Of a DNA stretch of 64,000 bases, positions 15,592 through 26,090 are shown piece after piece. Source of the DNA: Gramella sp. MAR_2010_147. Lineage in GTDB: Bacteria; Bacteroidota; Bacteroidia; Flavobacteriales; Flavobacteriaceae. The stretch is taken from the NCBI RefSeq assembly GCF_900105135.1, contig NZ_LT629741.1, positions 2,829,001-2,893,000 of the forward strand. The letters run 5' to 3'. The number at the start of each line of letters is the position of its first letter. Position 1 is the first letter of the stretch. The position numbers were made by a program, and so were the translations under genes. The notes below the pieces were generated by a model that was given only the letters and a program-made list of their open reading frames with translations, was not told the origin of the DNA and made no database searches.

Positions 15592-17583
15592 ATGGCTACA
15601 ACCGAAAAAAGCATCCTGAATCGCATGTATTTCGTGGCTGGCTGTCTGCTTGTTTTTGCGATAGCCGTAGGTTTCAAGTTGCTCGATATTCAGTTTGCCC
15701 ATGGCGATTATTATAAAGAGCTCGCTGAAGAGCGTACTTTAAAAAATTTCAAAATTCCGGCAAATCGTGGTAATCTATACGATGTCAATGGAAATCTTCT
15801 CGCAACATCGGTACCTAAGTATGATATACGTTTTGATGCGGTAACGGTTTCAGATAAGAATTTCGAAGAGAATATTGGTCAGCTTTCAGAAAAGCTTTCA
15901 AAAATGTTGGGTCGTTCAGCTTCTTACTATTCTCAAAAATTAAGAACTGCAAGAGCCAATAAACAACGTTATGTTCTCATCGCTAAAAACCTGGGTTATT
16001 CAGAATACATGAAGATCAAATCTTTTCCTATGTTCAATCTTGGAGCTTATAAAGGTGGGATGATCACAGAGCAAAGCACGGTTAGGGAGCACCCTCTGGG
16101 AAAAATGGGAGAGAGAACGGTAGGTTATGAGAGAAGGGATGAGAATGGATATTTTACCAGGGTTGGTCTGGAAGGAGCTTTCAGTAATTATTTAAGGGGG
16201 ACCGACGGTAGAAGACTTAAGCAAAAGATCGCCAAAGGACAGTGGAAACCTATTAGTGATAATAATGAAATGGAGCCTAAAGATGGGTATGACGTGGTGT
16301 CTACTATAGATGTGAATATTCAGGATATTGCTCATCACTCATTACTTCGTCAACTGGAATATTTTGAAGCAGAACATGGCACCGTAGTGGTTATGGAAAC
16401 TGCTACCGGGGAAATCAAGGCTATGTCTAATTTGGGAAGAACCAAGGAAGGTACCTATTTTGAAAAGCGGAACTATGCTGTTTATGAAGCCCATGAGCCT
16501 GGCTCAACTTTCAAGTTAATGGCAATGGTTGCTGCACTTGAAGATAAGGTGATAGATACCAGTGAGGTCATTGATACTGAAAATGGAGTGGTGAGATTTT
16601 ATGGAAGGCCAGTTAGAGATTCCCGTCATGGTGGTTACGGAGAAATTTCTGCTGCGAAAGCATTTGAAGTTTCATCAAATACAGCATTTACAAAAATGAT
16701 CACGGAAGGTTATAAGAATAATCCTTCGAAATTTGTTGATCGACTTTATTCAATGGGACTTAACCAGAAAATTGGTCTTGAAATAAAAGGTGAGGGATCC
16801 CCCCGAATTCCTCACCCTCAAGACAAAAGCTGGAATGGTTTGAGCCTGCCCTGGATGGCATTTGGTTACGGTGTGTCTATCACGCCTCTGCAAACACTAA
16901 CCTTTTATAATGCCATTGCCAACGATGGCGAGATGATCAAGCCAAGATTTATTAAAGAAGTAAAAGATCGTGATAAGCCAGTTATTACTATGGATAAGCA
17001 GGTAATGAATCCTGCTATTTGTTCTGTGGAAACAGCAAAGAAGGTACGGGCGATGATGAAGAAAACAGTGGAACGTGGTACAGCGGCGAATATCTATACA
17101 GAAAACTTTTCCATGGCTGGCAAAACCGGAACCTGTCAAACTGAATACTGGATAGAACCGGGAAGATACATCGCATCTTTTGCTGGATATTTCCCAGCTG
17201 AAAATCCCAAATACTCCTGCATTGTTGTAATTCATAAACCAAATAGGAGAAAAGGTTACTACGGGAATATTGTAGCAGCTCCTGTTTTTAAAGATATCGC
17301 ACGAAAGATCTATACAGATACACCAGTGATGGATGAACTGGAGTCGCTGGAGGTAAACGATGACAAGGTAAAGACAGATTTTGAAAAATATTACGCGCAG
17401 ATACAGGATGAAAAACTCTTGATGCCAGATGTTACCGGGATGCCCGCAATGGATGCGATCTCGATTCTGGAAAATCTTGGATTGGAAGTAAGATTTAATG
17501 GAAAGGGAGTGGTAAAACGGCAATCTGTATCTGCAGGTCAAAAACTAAAGAATAAACAAACTGTAAAACTGGAATTGAGTTAA
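15592..17583 (+). CDS. ftsI: Division transpeptidase FtsI/PBP3 with C-terminal PASTA domain
   Basis: Septal peptidoglycan transpeptidase (class B PBP). 663 residues: a short cytosolic N-terminus, a membrane anchor (about 12-32), the PBP dimerisation domain and the transpeptidase domain with SxxK in EPGSTFKLM (about 304-307), SSNTAF (SxN) and AGKTGT (KTG). Residues about 605-663 form a PASTA domain (LLMPDVTGMPAMDAISILEN...), the SpoVD-like arrangement usual in Bacteroidota rather than the E. coli form. Overlaps murE by 1 base. Confidence 0.95.
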   Translation: MATTEKSILNRMYFVAGCLLVFAIAVGFKLLDIQFAHGDYYKELAEERTLKNFKIPANRGNLYDVNGNLLATSVPKYDIRFDAVTVSDKNFEENIGQLSEKLSKMLGRSASYYSQKLRTARANKQRYVLIAKNLGYSEYMKIKSFPMFNLGAYKGGMITEQSTVREHPLGKMGERTVGYERRDENGYFTRVGLEGAFSNYLRGTDGRRLKQKIAKGQWKPISDNNEMEPKDGYDVVSTIDVNIQDIAHHSLLRQLEYFEAEHGTVVVMETATGEIKAMSNLGRTKEGTYFEKRNYAVYEAHEPGSTFKLMAMVAALEDKVIDTSEVIDTENGVVRFYGRPVRDSRHGGYGEISAAKAFEVSSNTAFTKMITEGYKNNPSKFVDRLYSMGLNQKIGLEIKGEGSPRIPHPQDKSWNGLSLPWMAFGYGVSITPLQTLTFYNAIANDGEMIKPRFIKEVKDRDKPVITMDKQVMNPAICSVETAKKVRAMMKKTVERGTAANIYTENFSMAGKTGTCQTEYWIEPGRYIASFAGYFPAENPKYSCIVVIHKPNRRKGYYGNIVAAPVFKDIARKIYTDTPVMDELESLEVNDDKVKTDFEKYYAQIQDEKLLMPDVTGMPAMDAISILENLGLEVRFNGKGVVKRQSVSAGQKLKNKQTVKLELS

Positions 17584-19049
17584 TGAGCGTTCTAAAAGAT
17601 ATACTCTATAAAGTGAATATGAAATCGGTTACCGGGGATACCGGTGTGACCATTAATAATATTCATTTTGATTCCAGGAAGGTGCAGCTGAATGATGTAT
17701 TTATCGCTATTAGAGGTGCAGTCTCTGATGGTCATGATTTTATTAGAAATGCTGAAGATCAGGGAGCGCTTGCTATAGTATGTGAACAAATTCCTGAAGA
17801 CATAATCAATGGGGTTACCTATATAGAGGTTGAAGATACAAAAAAGGCTCTGGCCTATATATCAGCTAATTTCTACGATAATCCGTCAGAAAAATTAAAA
17901 CTGGTTGGCGTAACAGGTACCAATGGAAAAACTACCATTGCTACCTTGTTATATGATCTTTTTACCAAAGCAGGCTTTAAATGCGGATTGCTTTCTACAG
18001 TAAAGGTGATGGTTGGGAATGATGAACATTCGGCTATTAGAACTACACCTGATTCTATCACTATCAATGCATATTTAAAAGATATGAATGATGCAGGTGT
18101 GGAATTTTGCTTTATGGAAGTGAGTTCTCATGGTATAGATCAGCATAGAACCACAGCATTAAAATTTGAAGGCGGAATTTTCACCAATCTCTCCCATGAT
18201 CATTTAGATTATCATAAAGATTTTGCAGAGTATCGCGATGTCAAAAAACGTTTTTTCGATGAGCTTTCCTCTTCTGCATTTGCATTGACCAATGCAGATG
18301 ATAAGAACGGTGCAGTAATGCTTCAGAATACGAAAGCTAAAAAACATACCTATGCTTTAAAGTCTTATGCAGATTTTAAGGCCCAGATCCTGGAAAATAA
18401 TTTCACTGGTTTACTGCTGAAAATTGATGATCAGGAATTATGGACAAAACTCATAGGGAATTTTAACGCTTATAATGTTCTGGCGATCTACGCTACGGCA
18501 GATCTTCTGGGATTAAAAACTTTAGAGATACTTAGAATTATAAGTGAGCTTAATGCTGTAAATGGCAGGTTTCAGTATGTTATTTCTAAAAAAGAAAAGA
18601 TCACGGCTATAGTTGACTATGCTCATACTCCGGATGCTTTGAAAAATGTACTGGAAACGATCAATAGCATTAGAACCAGGAATGAAGAGCTTATTACTGT
18701 TGTTGGCTGTGGTGGAGATAGAGATAGCACTAAAAGACCAAAAATGGGCCATATCGCTTCAGCTTTAAGCACCAAGGTGATTTTTACCAGTGATAATCCA
18801 AGAACTGAAGATCCTGAAAAAATTATTACTGAAGTGGAGGCTGGAGTAGAACCTCAGAATTTTAAAAAAACAATAAGTGTTACCAATAGAAAGCAGGCGA
18901 TTAAAACAGCTTGCCAGATGGCGGGAGCAAACGATATAATCTTAATTGCCGGGAAAGGCCATGAGACCTACCAGGAAGTTAACGGAGAGCGAATAGATTT
19001 TGACGACCTCAGGATCGTGAAAGAATTTTTAAAACAACTGGAGAAATAA
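17583..19049 (+). CDS. murE: UDP-MurNAc-L-Ala-D-Glu:meso-diaminopimelate ligase MurE
   Basis: Adds the third stem-peptide residue in the cytosol. 488 residues with the ATP loop [12 protein letters not shown] (about 108-119), the central Mur-ligase motif [12 protein letters not shown] and the C-terminal recognition motif DNPRTEDP. The DNPR tetrad is the known marker of meso-diaminopimelate specificity, so the peptidoglycan of this organism should be of the mDAP type. Overlaps ftsI and mraY by one base each. Confidence 0.96.
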   Translation: MSVLKDILYKVNMKSVTGDTGVTINNIHFDSRKVQLNDVFIAIRGAVSDGHDFIRNAEDQGALAIVCEQIPEDIINGVTYIEVEDTKKALAYISANFYDNPSEKLKLVGVTGTNGKTTIATLLYDLFTKAGFKCGLLSTVKVMVGNDEHSAIRTTPDSITINAYLKDMNDAGVEFCFMEVSSHGIDQHRTTALKFEGGIFTNLSHDHLDYHKDFAEYRDVKKRFFDELSSSAFALTNADDKNGAVMLQNTKAKKHTYALKSYADFKAQILENNFTGLLLKIDDQELWTKLIGNFNAYNVLAIYATADLLGLKTLEILRIISELNAVNGRFQYVISKKEKITAIVDYAHTPDALKNVLETINSIRTRNEELITVVGCGGDRDSTKRPKMGHIASALSTKVIFTSDNPRTEDPEKIITEVEAGVEPQNFKKTISVTNRKQAIKTACQMAGANDIILIAGKGHETYQEVNGERIDFDDLRIVKEFLKQLEK

Positions 19050-20281
19050 TGCTGTATTACTTATTTCAATTTCTAGAAGAACAGTATCAGTTGCCGGGAG
19101 CGCAGTTGTTTGAATTCCTGTCGTTCAGATCGGCGATGGCGATCATTTTATCGCTGGGAATCTCTACGATTTATGGTAAGAGAATTATTAATTACCTGAG
19201 AGCTAAACAAATTGGAGAAAGTGTACGGGATCTTGGATTAAAAGGTCAGACTGAGAAGGCCGGAACTCCAACGATGGGAGGTGTGATCATCATCATTTCA
19301 ACATTAATTCCGGTGCTGCTTTTCGCGAAACTGGAAAATATATATGTTATTCTTTTAATTGTTACCACCCTTTGGATGGGAGCTATTGGATTTCTGGATG
19401 ATTATATCAAAACTTTTAAAAAGGACAAGGAAGGCTTAAAAGGAATTTTTAAGGTGATCGGTCAGATTGGGTTAGGATTGATCGTAGGTTGTACCATGTA
19501 TTTTCATCCGCAAATCACCACCAAAGAAGTGGTCACAGATACCAGTCCTACTGAAAATGTGATTGCCCGTGCTGAAGTGGTAGATATGGGGCCGGAAGTT
19601 AAGGATACTACGACTACTATTCCTTTCGTGAAAAACAACGAATTTGAATATTCAAGCCTGATAAGCTGGATTAATCCGTCACTGGTCAATTATGCCTGGC
19701 TGATTTTTATCCCCATAGTAATATTTATCGTAACCGCGGTTTCTAATGGAGCAAATCTTACCGATGGGATTGATGGACTTGCCGCAGGTTCTTCGGCCAT
19801 AATAGTATTAACGCTGGGTCTTTTCGCCTGGGTTTCAGGTAACATTATTTTCTCTGATTACCTGAATATCATGTATATACCTCGTTCTGGCGAGATGACC
19901 ATTTTTATCACCGCTTTTGCAGGTGCCTTAGTCGGGTTTTTATGGTACAACACATTTCCGGCGCAGGTTTTTATGGGAGATACCGGAAGTTTGACCATTG
20001 GTGGGATTATAGCAGTTCTGGCCATTGCAACAAGAAAAGAATTATTGATCCCGCTTTTATGCGGAATCTTTTTGATAGAAAACCTTTCGGTAGTGATGCA
20101 GGTAGGATGGTTCAAGTTCACTAAAAGAAAATATGGTGAAGGAAGAAGGATTTTCCTCATGTCCCCATTGCACCATCATTATCAGAAGAAAGGGAAACAT
20201 GAGAGCAAGATTGTAGTAAGGTTCTGGATTGTTGGGATCTTCCTGGCAATTCTAACTATAGTAACGCTAAAAGTTCGCTAA
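19049..20281 (+). CDS. mraY: Phospho-MurNAc-pentapeptide translocase MraY
   Basis: Integral membrane enzyme transferring phospho-MurNAc-pentapeptide to undecaprenyl phosphate, forming lipid I. 410 residues, about 50 longer than E. coli MraY. The extra length is a polar insert at about 152-205 ([20 protein letters not shown] ... [10 protein letters not shown]) between transmembrane helices. Catalytic motifs are [22 protein letters not shown] and VFMGDTGSL; the C-terminal [11 protein letters not shown] is the conserved histidine motif. The insert is typical of Bacteroidota as far as I recall. Confidence 0.96.
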   Translation: MLYYLFQFLEEQYQLPGAQLFEFLSFRSAMAIILSLGISTIYGKRIINYLRAKQIGESVRDLGLKGQTEKAGTPTMGGVIIIISTLIPVLLFAKLENIYVILLIVTTLWMGAIGFLDDYIKTFKKDKEGLKGIFKVIGQIGLGLIVGCTMYFHPQITTKEVVTDTSPTENVIARAEVVDMGPEVKDTTTTIPFVKNNEFEYSSLISWINPSLVNYAWLIFIPIVIFIVTAVSNGANLTDGIDGLAAGSSAIIVLTLGLFAWVSGNIIFSDYLNIMYIPRSGEMTIFITAFAGALVGFLWYNTFPAQVFMGDTGSLTIGGIIAVLAIATRKELLIPLLCGIFLIENLSVVMQVGWFKFTKRKYGEGRRIFLMSPLHHHYQKKGKHESKIVVRFWIVGIFLAILTIVTLKVR

Positions 20282-20291
20282 GCTGATAACT

Positions 20292-21629
20292 GTGAGTAAG
20301 AAGATAGTCATACTAGGTGGTGGAGAAAGCGGAATTGGAACCGCGATCCTGGCGAAGAAAAATGGATATGATGTTTTTCTTTCTGATCAAGGAACGATCA
20401 AGGATAAATACAAAGAAGTTCTTAAACATATTGAGATCGAATGGGAAGATGAAAAGCATACGGAATCGAAGATTTTTGATGCAGATGTGGTAATGAAAAG
20501 TCCTGGGATTCCTGATACTGTGCCAATGATAAAACAGTTGAGGGAAAAAGGAATTTCTGTGATTTCTGAAATAGAATTCGCATCCAGGTTTTCTGAAGTC
20601 CCGGTAATTGGAATTACCGGTAGTAATGGAAAAACCACTGTGACTAATCTTGTGCAACACGTATTAAATGAAGCTAAAGTTGATTCGCTAATGGGTGGGA
20701 ATATCGGGAATAGCTACGCCAAGATGGTAGCCGATGAAAAACCCGATTGGTTTGTGCTGGAACTAAGCAGTTTTCAGCTGGACGGAATTGAAAAATTCAG
20801 ACCACATATCGCGATTTTAACCAATATCACTCCAGATCATCTGGACAGGTATGATTATAAACTGGAAAATTATATCGCCTCAAAATTTAGAATTGCTAAA
20901 AATCAGACGGAGGAAGATTTTTTCATCTATGATGCAGATGATCAAAATATTACTGAGTGGTTGAAAGAACATCCTGTAAAATCTCAAAAACTACCATTTT
21001 CAATAGAAAACAAGTTTGAAAATGGTGCTTATATAGAAAATGAAAATATTGTTGTAACAATTAATAACACCAAATTTACTATGCCAACATCAGAGCTTGC
21101 CCTTCAGGGCAAACATAATGCTAAAAATGCCATGGCCGCTTCCATGGTTTCTCAATTACTTCGTATTAGAAAACAGACCATACGTGAAAGTATGGCCAAT
21201 TTTCAGGGTGTGGAACATCGTCTTGAAAAAGTGCTGAAGATAAATAATGTGCTTTATATCAACGATTCAAAAGCAACTAATATAAATGCGACTTTTTACG
21301 CACTGGAAAGCATGGAATCTGAGACTGTCTGGATTCTTGGGGGTGTAGACAAGGGAAATGTCTATGATGATTTACTTCCCCTGGTAAACGAAAAAGTAAA
21401 GGCCATTATTTGCCTTGGGGTTGATAATGCTAAGATTGTAAATGCTTTTGGAAATATCGTAGATACAATGGTAGAAACAACTTCAATGAACGAAGCTGTT
21501 CAAATGGCATACAGACTGGCTGATAAGGGTGACAATGTATTGCTTTCACCGGCATGTGCCAGCTTCGATTTATTCGAAAATTACGAAGACAGGGGAAGAC
21601 AATTTAAAGAAGCAGTTAGGAACTTGTAA
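20292..21629 (+). CDS. murD: UDP-MurNAc-L-alanine:D-glutamate ligase MurD
   Basis: Adds D-glutamate to UDP-MurNAc-L-Ala. 445 residues: N-terminal Rossmann-like UDP-binding domain (ILGGGESGIGTAILAKK), ATP loop GITGSNGKTTVT (about 105-116), central LELSSFQLDG and NITPDHLDRY, and C-terminal domain with NDSKATNINAT and LSPACASFD. The start is GTG at 20292, 10 bases after mraY. An 84-base gap with an inverted repeat follows before ftsW, the only sizeable gap in the cluster. Confidence 0.95.
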   Translation: MSKKIVILGGGESGIGTAILAKKNGYDVFLSDQGTIKDKYKEVLKHIEIEWEDEKHTESKIFDADVVMKSPGIPDTVPMIKQLREKGISVISEIEFASRFSEVPVIGITGSNGKTTVTNLVQHVLNEAKVDSLMGGNIGNSYAKMVADEKPDWFVLELSSFQLDGIEKFRPHIAILTNITPDHLDRYDYKLENYIASKFRIAKNQTEEDFFIYDADDQNITEWLKEHPVKSQKLPFSIENKFENGAYIENENIVVTINNTKFTMPTSELALQGKHNAKNAMAASMVSQLLRIRKQTIRESMANFQGVEHRLEKVLKINNVLYINDSKATNINATFYALESMESETVWILGGVDKGNVYDDLLPLVNEKVKAIICLGVDNAKIVNAFGNIVDTMVETTSMNEAVQMAYRLADKGDNVLLSPACASFDLFENYEDRGRQFKEAVRNL

Positions 21630-21632
21630 TAC

Positions 21633-21688
21633 GTCATCCTGAACTTGTTTCAGGATATTGTTTTGATAGAAGCTGTAACAAGTTCAGC
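21633..21688. repeat. Inverted REP-like doublet between murD and ftsW
   Basis: CTGAACTTGTTTCAG (21639-21653) pairs with CTGTAACAAGTTCAG (21673-21687) at 14 of 15 positions across a 19-base loop, and each arm is itself a short palindrome. The left unit with its GTCATC flank (21633-21656) resembles the dispersed GTCATnCTGAACTTGTTTCAG intergenic repeat that I know from many marine bacteria. A further copy lies at 60291-60313. Confidence 0.7.
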
Positions 21689-21713
21689 TTAACGTTCAAA
21701 GAGAAAGAATTAA

Positions 21714-22922
21714 ATGAGCAATCTTTTTGCAAATCTTAAAGGAGACAAAGTGATCTGGGCAGTAGCCGGACTGTTGGCAATATTTTCATTTTTGCCGGTT
21801 TACAGCGCCAGTAGTAACCTTGCTTATCTCCATGGCGATGGAAGTACTTCCGGGTATCTGGTGGTACACTTTTTCCATTTGCTTTTAGGATTTTGCGTAT
21901 TGTTCGCAGTTCATAAAATACCCTATCATTATTTCCGCGGAATCTCCATTCTGCTATTACCAGTAGTGATATTGTTGCTTTTGTTTACAATCGCACAGGG
22001 AACCACTATAGATGGTGCTTATGCCAGTAGGTGGATTCAAATTCCGGTATTAAATGTATCATTTCAGTCGTCTACTTTAGCTGCTGTAGTGCTTATGGTC
22101 TATTTGGCCAGGTATTTATCGAAGATCACTGAAAAGACAGTGACTTTTAAAGAAACAATTCTTCCACTCTGGCTGCCTGTTTTCGTGGTATTAATATTAA
22201 TTTTGCCGGCCAATTTCTCCACCACGGCGATCATTTTTTGTATGACGCTGGTGTTGATGTTCTTAGGAGGATATCCAATAAAATACTTAGGTGCAATTGT
22301 AGGTGTAGGGATCGTGATGCTTAGCATTTTCATTCTTACAGCTAAAGCATTTCCCGGACTTTTACCCAACAGGGTAGATACCTGGACCAGCAGGATTGAA
22401 ACTTTTTTTGATGATGAAGAGGGAACAGAGCAATATCAGGTTGAAAAGGCCAAGATCGCAATCGCTCAGGGAGGAATCACAGGAACCGGAATTGGAAAAA
22501 GCGTTCAGAGAAATTTTTTACCACAGTCATCTTCAGATTTTATTTACGCCATCATCGTAGAAGAAATGGGATTGATAGGTGGTTTTGGAGTGATGCTTGC
22601 ATACCTGTTATTACTGTTCAGGATCGTGATTGTGGCTACCAAGGCCAATACAGTCTTTGGGAAACTCGTTGTAATGGGAGTTGGTTTACCGGTGGTCTTT
22701 CAGGCATTAATTAATATGGGTGTCGCGGTAGAATTATTTCCGGTAACAGGACAAACGCTTCCGCTGGTTAGTAGCGGGGGAACATCGGTCTGGATGACTT
22801 GTATTGCACTTGGAATTATTTTGAGTGTAAGCGCAAAAAGAGAAGAATTAAAAGAATCTGAAAATTCAGAAATAGAAGGTGAAGGAGAAAATCCTCTGGA
22901 CATCTTAAGCGAAGCGATATGA
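21714..22922 (+). CDS. ftsW: Septal peptidoglycan polymerase FtsW (SEDS family)
   Basis: Lipid II polymerase of the divisome working with FtsI. 402 residues with about ten transmembrane helices. SEDS signatures include [16 protein letters not shown] (related to the RW-x-x-G-x-x-x-QPSE region), [45 protein letters not shown] (positions about 240-284), and [15 protein letters not shown] near the C-terminus. A charged C-terminal tail of about 30 residues follows. Overlaps murG by 4 bases. Confidence 0.95.
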   Translation: MSNLFANLKGDKVIWAVAGLLAIFSFLPVYSASSNLAYLHGDGSTSGYLVVHFFHLLLGFCVLFAVHKIPYHYFRGISILLLPVVILLLLFTIAQGTTIDGAYASRWIQIPVLNVSFQSSTLAAVVLMVYLARYLSKITEKTVTFKETILPLWLPVFVVLILILPANFSTTAIIFCMTLVLMFLGGYPIKYLGAIVGVGIVMLSIFILTAKAFPGLLPNRVDTWTSRIETFFDDEEGTEQYQVEKAKIAIAQGGITGTGIGKSVQRNFLPQSSSDFIYAIIVEEMGLIGGFGVMLAYLLLLFRIVIVATKANTVFGKLVVMGVGLPVVFQALINMGVAVELFPVTGQTLPLVSSGGTSVWMTCIALGIILSVSAKREELKESENSEIEGEGENPLDILSEAI

Positions 22923-24022
22923 AAAAAGGTTTACGCGTCATATTATCTGGTGGTGGTACAGGAGGGCATATTTATCCTGCGATCGCTATTGCTGATGAGG
23001 TAAAAAGAAGATATCCCGATGCCGAGATCCTTTTTGTTGGTGCTCAGGACCGCATGGAGATGGAAAAAGTTCCACAGGCGGGTTATGAGATTGAAGGGCT
23101 TTGGATAAGTGGAATAGACAGGTCTTTCAGTCTTAAGAACTTTATTTTTCCTTTTAAATTAATGAGCAGTCTTTCTAAATCCAGAAAGATCATTAAAAGT
23201 TTTAAGCCAGATATCGTTATAGGAACCGGTGGCTTTGCCAGTGGTCCGCTTTTAAGAGTTGCGACTTCCAGGGGGATTCCAACCTTGATCCAGGAGCAGA
23301 ATTCCTTACCAGGTGTTACCAATAGAATTCTATCAAAAAATGTAAGTATAATTTGTGCGGCTTACGAAAATGTGAAAAATGTTTTTCCTGCCGAAAAGAC
23401 GATTATTACAGGGAACCCTGTGAGACAGGATCTTTTAGAAGTAAAGCAAATAAGAGATGAAGCTTTAAAGCATTTTAAGCTTTCCAGGGATAAGAAAACT
23501 GTTTTGGTGCTTGGAGGAAGCCTGGGTGCAAGAAGAATGAACAAACTCATCGAGAATCATCTAAAGAAATTTAAAGATGAAGATGTGCAACTCATCTGGC
23601 AGATCGGTAAACTTTATTTTGATGAGTATAAGAAATATGCTTCTGCAAGTGTTAGAGCTAAGGAATTCATAAATAGAATGGATTATGCCTATGCAGCTGC
23701 AGATGTGATCATATCAAGAGCTGGAGCGGGGAGCGTTTCTGAACTTTGTGTTGTGGGAAAACCGGTTTTATTTATACCGTCTCCAAATGTGGCTGAAAAC
23801 CACCAGGCAAAAAATGCGATGGCGGTAACAGATCATGATGCGGCTTTGATGATCACGGAAGATGAATTGACTGAAAGATTTGAACTTTGTTTTTTTAGTC
23901 TGTTAAAAGACGAAAGAAGAATGAAGCGTTTTGGAACAAATATTAAAAAACTAGCGTTGCCAAATGCTACTTCAGATATTGTGGACGAAGTTGAGAAATT
24001 GATAAACAAGAAATCAAAATAA
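22919..24022 (+). CDS. murG: UDP-GlcNAc:lipid I GlcNAc transferase MurG
   Basis: Peripheral membrane glycosyltransferase (GT28) that makes lipid II. 367 residues with the N-terminal [18 protein letters not shown] motif, [10 protein letters not shown] and [12 protein letters not shown], and the C-terminal donor site [12 protein letters not shown] plus [12 protein letters not shown] and NHQAKNA. Starts within the ftsW stop region (ATGA overlap). The next gene starts with TTG immediately after the stop. Confidence 0.96.
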   Translation: MKKGLRVILSGGGTGGHIYPAIAIADEVKRRYPDAEILFVGAQDRMEMEKVPQAGYEIEGLWISGIDRSFSLKNFIFPFKLMSSLSKSRKIIKSFKPDIVIGTGGFASGPLLRVATSRGIPTLIQEQNSLPGVTNRILSKNVSIICAAYENVKNVFPAEKTIITGNPVRQDLLEVKQIRDEALKHFKLSRDKKTVLVLGGSLGARRMNKLIENHLKKFKDEDVQLIWQIGKLYFDEYKKYASASVRAKEFINRMDYAYAAADVIISRAGAGSVSELCVVGKPVLFIPSPNVAENHQAKNAMAVTDHDAALMITEDELTERFELCFFSLLKDERRMKRFGTNIKKLALPNATSDIVDEVEKLINKKSK

Positions 24023-25381
24023 TTGAAGGATCTTAACCACATAAAGCATTTTTATTTCATCGGGATCGGTGGAATTGGGATGAGCGCACTTGCCAGGTAT
24101 TTTAAGGCAAAGGGCTCGTATGTGGCTGGTTATGATCGCACGTTAACAGAGTTAACTAAAATCCTGGAGCAAGAGGGGATCGAAGCTAATTATAAGGATG
24201 ATGTGAGTTTAATTCCTGAAAACATTCTTAATAATCGGGAAAATACACTCATTGTTTATACTCCGGCAGTGCCAAGAGATCATCAGCAATTAGGAATGCT
24301 TAAAGAGCAAGGTTTTAATGTCATTAAAAGAGCGCAGTTGTTAGGTCTGGTAACAGATAAAAAGCAATGTCTTGCTGTTGCAGGAACTCACGGTAAAACC
24401 ACAACTACAGCCATTCTAGGCCACTTATTAAAAGAAACCGGAGCTAAAGTAACTGCTTTCTTAGGCGGAATTAGTGAAGATATTCAGTCTAATTTGATCA
24501 CGCAGGGAGATGATGTTATTGTGGTGGAAGCTGATGAATTTGATCGCTCATTTCTTAATCTGTCACCAAATATTGCGGCGATCACTTCTATGGATGCAGA
24601 TCATCTTGATATCTATGGAGATAAATCTGAATTGGAAAAATCGTTTAAGGAGTTTGCAGCTAAAGTTCCGAAAGATGGAAAACTCTTTGTGAAAAGTGGA
24701 TTAGTCATAAGTGGAAGTAGTATTGGAATAAATGATAACAGCGATTTTTCAGCTGAAAATGTTAGAATTGAAGACGGTTCTTATGTTTTTGATCTGAAAA
24801 CTCCTTCAGAAACTATAAAGAATTTAAAATTTAATCTGCCCGGCAAACATAATTTGCTAAATGCTATAACAGCCCTGGCAATGGCGATCGAGTACGGAAC
24901 CCCAACCCACGATCTCACCAGGGCTTTATATAGTTTTAAAGGTGTTAAACGCAGATTTAGTTATAAGATAAAAACGGAGAATCTGGTTTTAATTGATGAT
25001 TATGCACATCACCCTACTGAAATTTCAGCAGTGCACCAGGCAGTTCGTGAGATGTACCCCAATAAAAAGGTTTTAGCGGTTTTTCAACCCCACTTGTTTA
25101 GCCGTACCCGTGACTTCGCTGAAGATTTTGCCTCAAGCCTTTCAGATTTTGATAAGGTATTCCTGTTGGATATATATCCCGCAAGGGAATTACCCATTGA
25201 AGGGATTTCTTCAGCATGGTTACTGGATAAAATAAAAAATTCTAAAAAAGCACTTGTACAAAAAAAAGACTTGCTTAAAATGATCAAAGCTGAAATGGCT
25301 GAAGTCGTTGTAATGATGGGAGCAGGAGATATTGGAGAAGAAGTTGAAAATGTAAAAAAAATGTTGTTACATGAAGCGTAG
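24023..25381 (+). CDS. murC: UDP-MurNAc:L-alanine ligase MurC
   Basis: First amino-acid-adding Mur ligase. 452 residues: IGIGGIGMSALARYF Rossmann motif, ATP loop AGTHGKTTTTAILGH (about 117-131), VEADEFDRSFL and DADHLDIYGD in the central domain, and DDYAHHPTEI plus FQPHLFSRT in the C-terminal domain. The start is TTG at 24023, abutting the murG stop; the sequence from there, LKDLNHIKHFYFIGIGG, fits the family. Its end overlaps ftsQ by 11 bases. Confidence 0.95.
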   Translation: MKDLNHIKHFYFIGIGGIGMSALARYFKAKGSYVAGYDRTLTELTKILEQEGIEANYKDDVSLIPENILNNRENTLIVYTPAVPRDHQQLGMLKEQGFNVIKRAQLLGLVTDKKQCLAVAGTHGKTTTTAILGHLLKETGAKVTAFLGGISEDIQSNLITQGDDVIVVEADEFDRSFLNLSPNIAAITSMDADHLDIYGDKSELEKSFKEFAAKVPKDGKLFVKSGLVISGSSIGINDNSDFSAENVRIEDGSYVFDLKTPSETIKNLKFNLPGKHNLLNAITALAMAIEYGTPTHDLTRALYSFKGVKRRFSYKIKTENLVLIDDYAHHPTEISAVHQAVREMYPNKKVLAVFQPHLFSRTRDFAEDFASSLSDFDKVFLLDIYPARELPIEGISSAWLLDKIKNSKKALVQKKDLLKMIKAEMAEVVVMMGAGDIGEEVENVKKMLLHEA

Positions 25382-26087
25382 TTTAGGGTACATAAAGGCT
25401 TTCGTTCTAGTGGCAATTGTTGGTCTCCTGTATGGGTTTGCTGAAAAACGACATAAGTCGCGAAATATCAGCGAAGTAAAGGTGGAGTTTACTGATAGCG
25501 AAAATCTCTATGTGACTGAGGAAGTGGTTAATAAATTGTTAATACAAAATAAAGCGACTGTCTCGAGCATAGATAAAGAAACTTTAGATTTGAATAGGGT
25601 GGAATCTCTTTTAAATGAACACCAAATGATTGAAAATGCGGAAGTTTACCTCACACTCGATGGTAAGCTCGAAGCAAAAGTAAGTCAGAGAAAGCCGATA
25701 GGCAGAGTAGTTGGGAATTCATCGTTTTATTTGGATAAGAATGGGGAGATCATGCCGCTATCTCAGTTTTATTCGGCAAGAGTGCCTTTAATGTTCGGTT
25801 TTGATGGTTCTAATGTTTCAAAAGCATATAGCATCATAGATTATATAAAGAAAGATGCGTTCTTAAAAAGACATATTACCGGTATTAACCGGTTAAAAGG
25901 TGATAAATATACGCTTGATCTAAGAGAGCAGGATTTTGAACTGTATTTTGGGGATTCAGGCAACGTGGCTTTAAAATTCAACAATTTCAAGGCCTTTTAT
26001 AAAAAAGCACAAAAAGAAGAAAAGTTAGATACCTACAAAAAAGTGAACCTACAATTTGGCGACCAGGTTGTATGCACGAAAAAATAG
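25371..26087 (+). CDS. ftsQ: Cell division protein FtsQ
   Basis: 238-residue bitopic membrane protein: short N-terminus, one transmembrane helix (about 6-23, GYIKAFVLVAIVGLLYGF), then a POTRA-like periplasmic domain (about 32-105, including VEFTDSENLYVTEEVVNKLL and VYLTLDGKLEAKVSQRKPIGRV) and a beta domain. Position between murC and ftsA and overlap with murC support the assignment. FtsQ scaffolds the FtsQLB complex. Confidence 0.92.
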   Translation: MKRSLGYIKAFVLVAIVGLLYGFAEKRHKSRNISEVKVEFTDSENLYVTEEVVNKLLIQNKATVSSIDKETLDLNRVESLLNEHQMIENAEVYLTLDGKLEAKVSQRKPIGRVVGNSSFYLDKNGEIMPLSQFYSARVPLMFGFDGSNVSKAYSIIDYIKKDAFLKRHITGINRLKGDKYTLDLREQDFELYFGDSGNVALKFNNFKAFYKKAQKEEKLDTYKKVNLQFGDQVVCTKK

Positions 26088-26090
26088 TTT

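Noticed and set aside
16897..17541. Minus-strand ORF of 214 codons inside ftsI
   Set aside because: Fully inside a well-supported gene on the other strand; the translation is rich in Cys, His and Phe as typical for an antisense shadow and has no recognisable domain.
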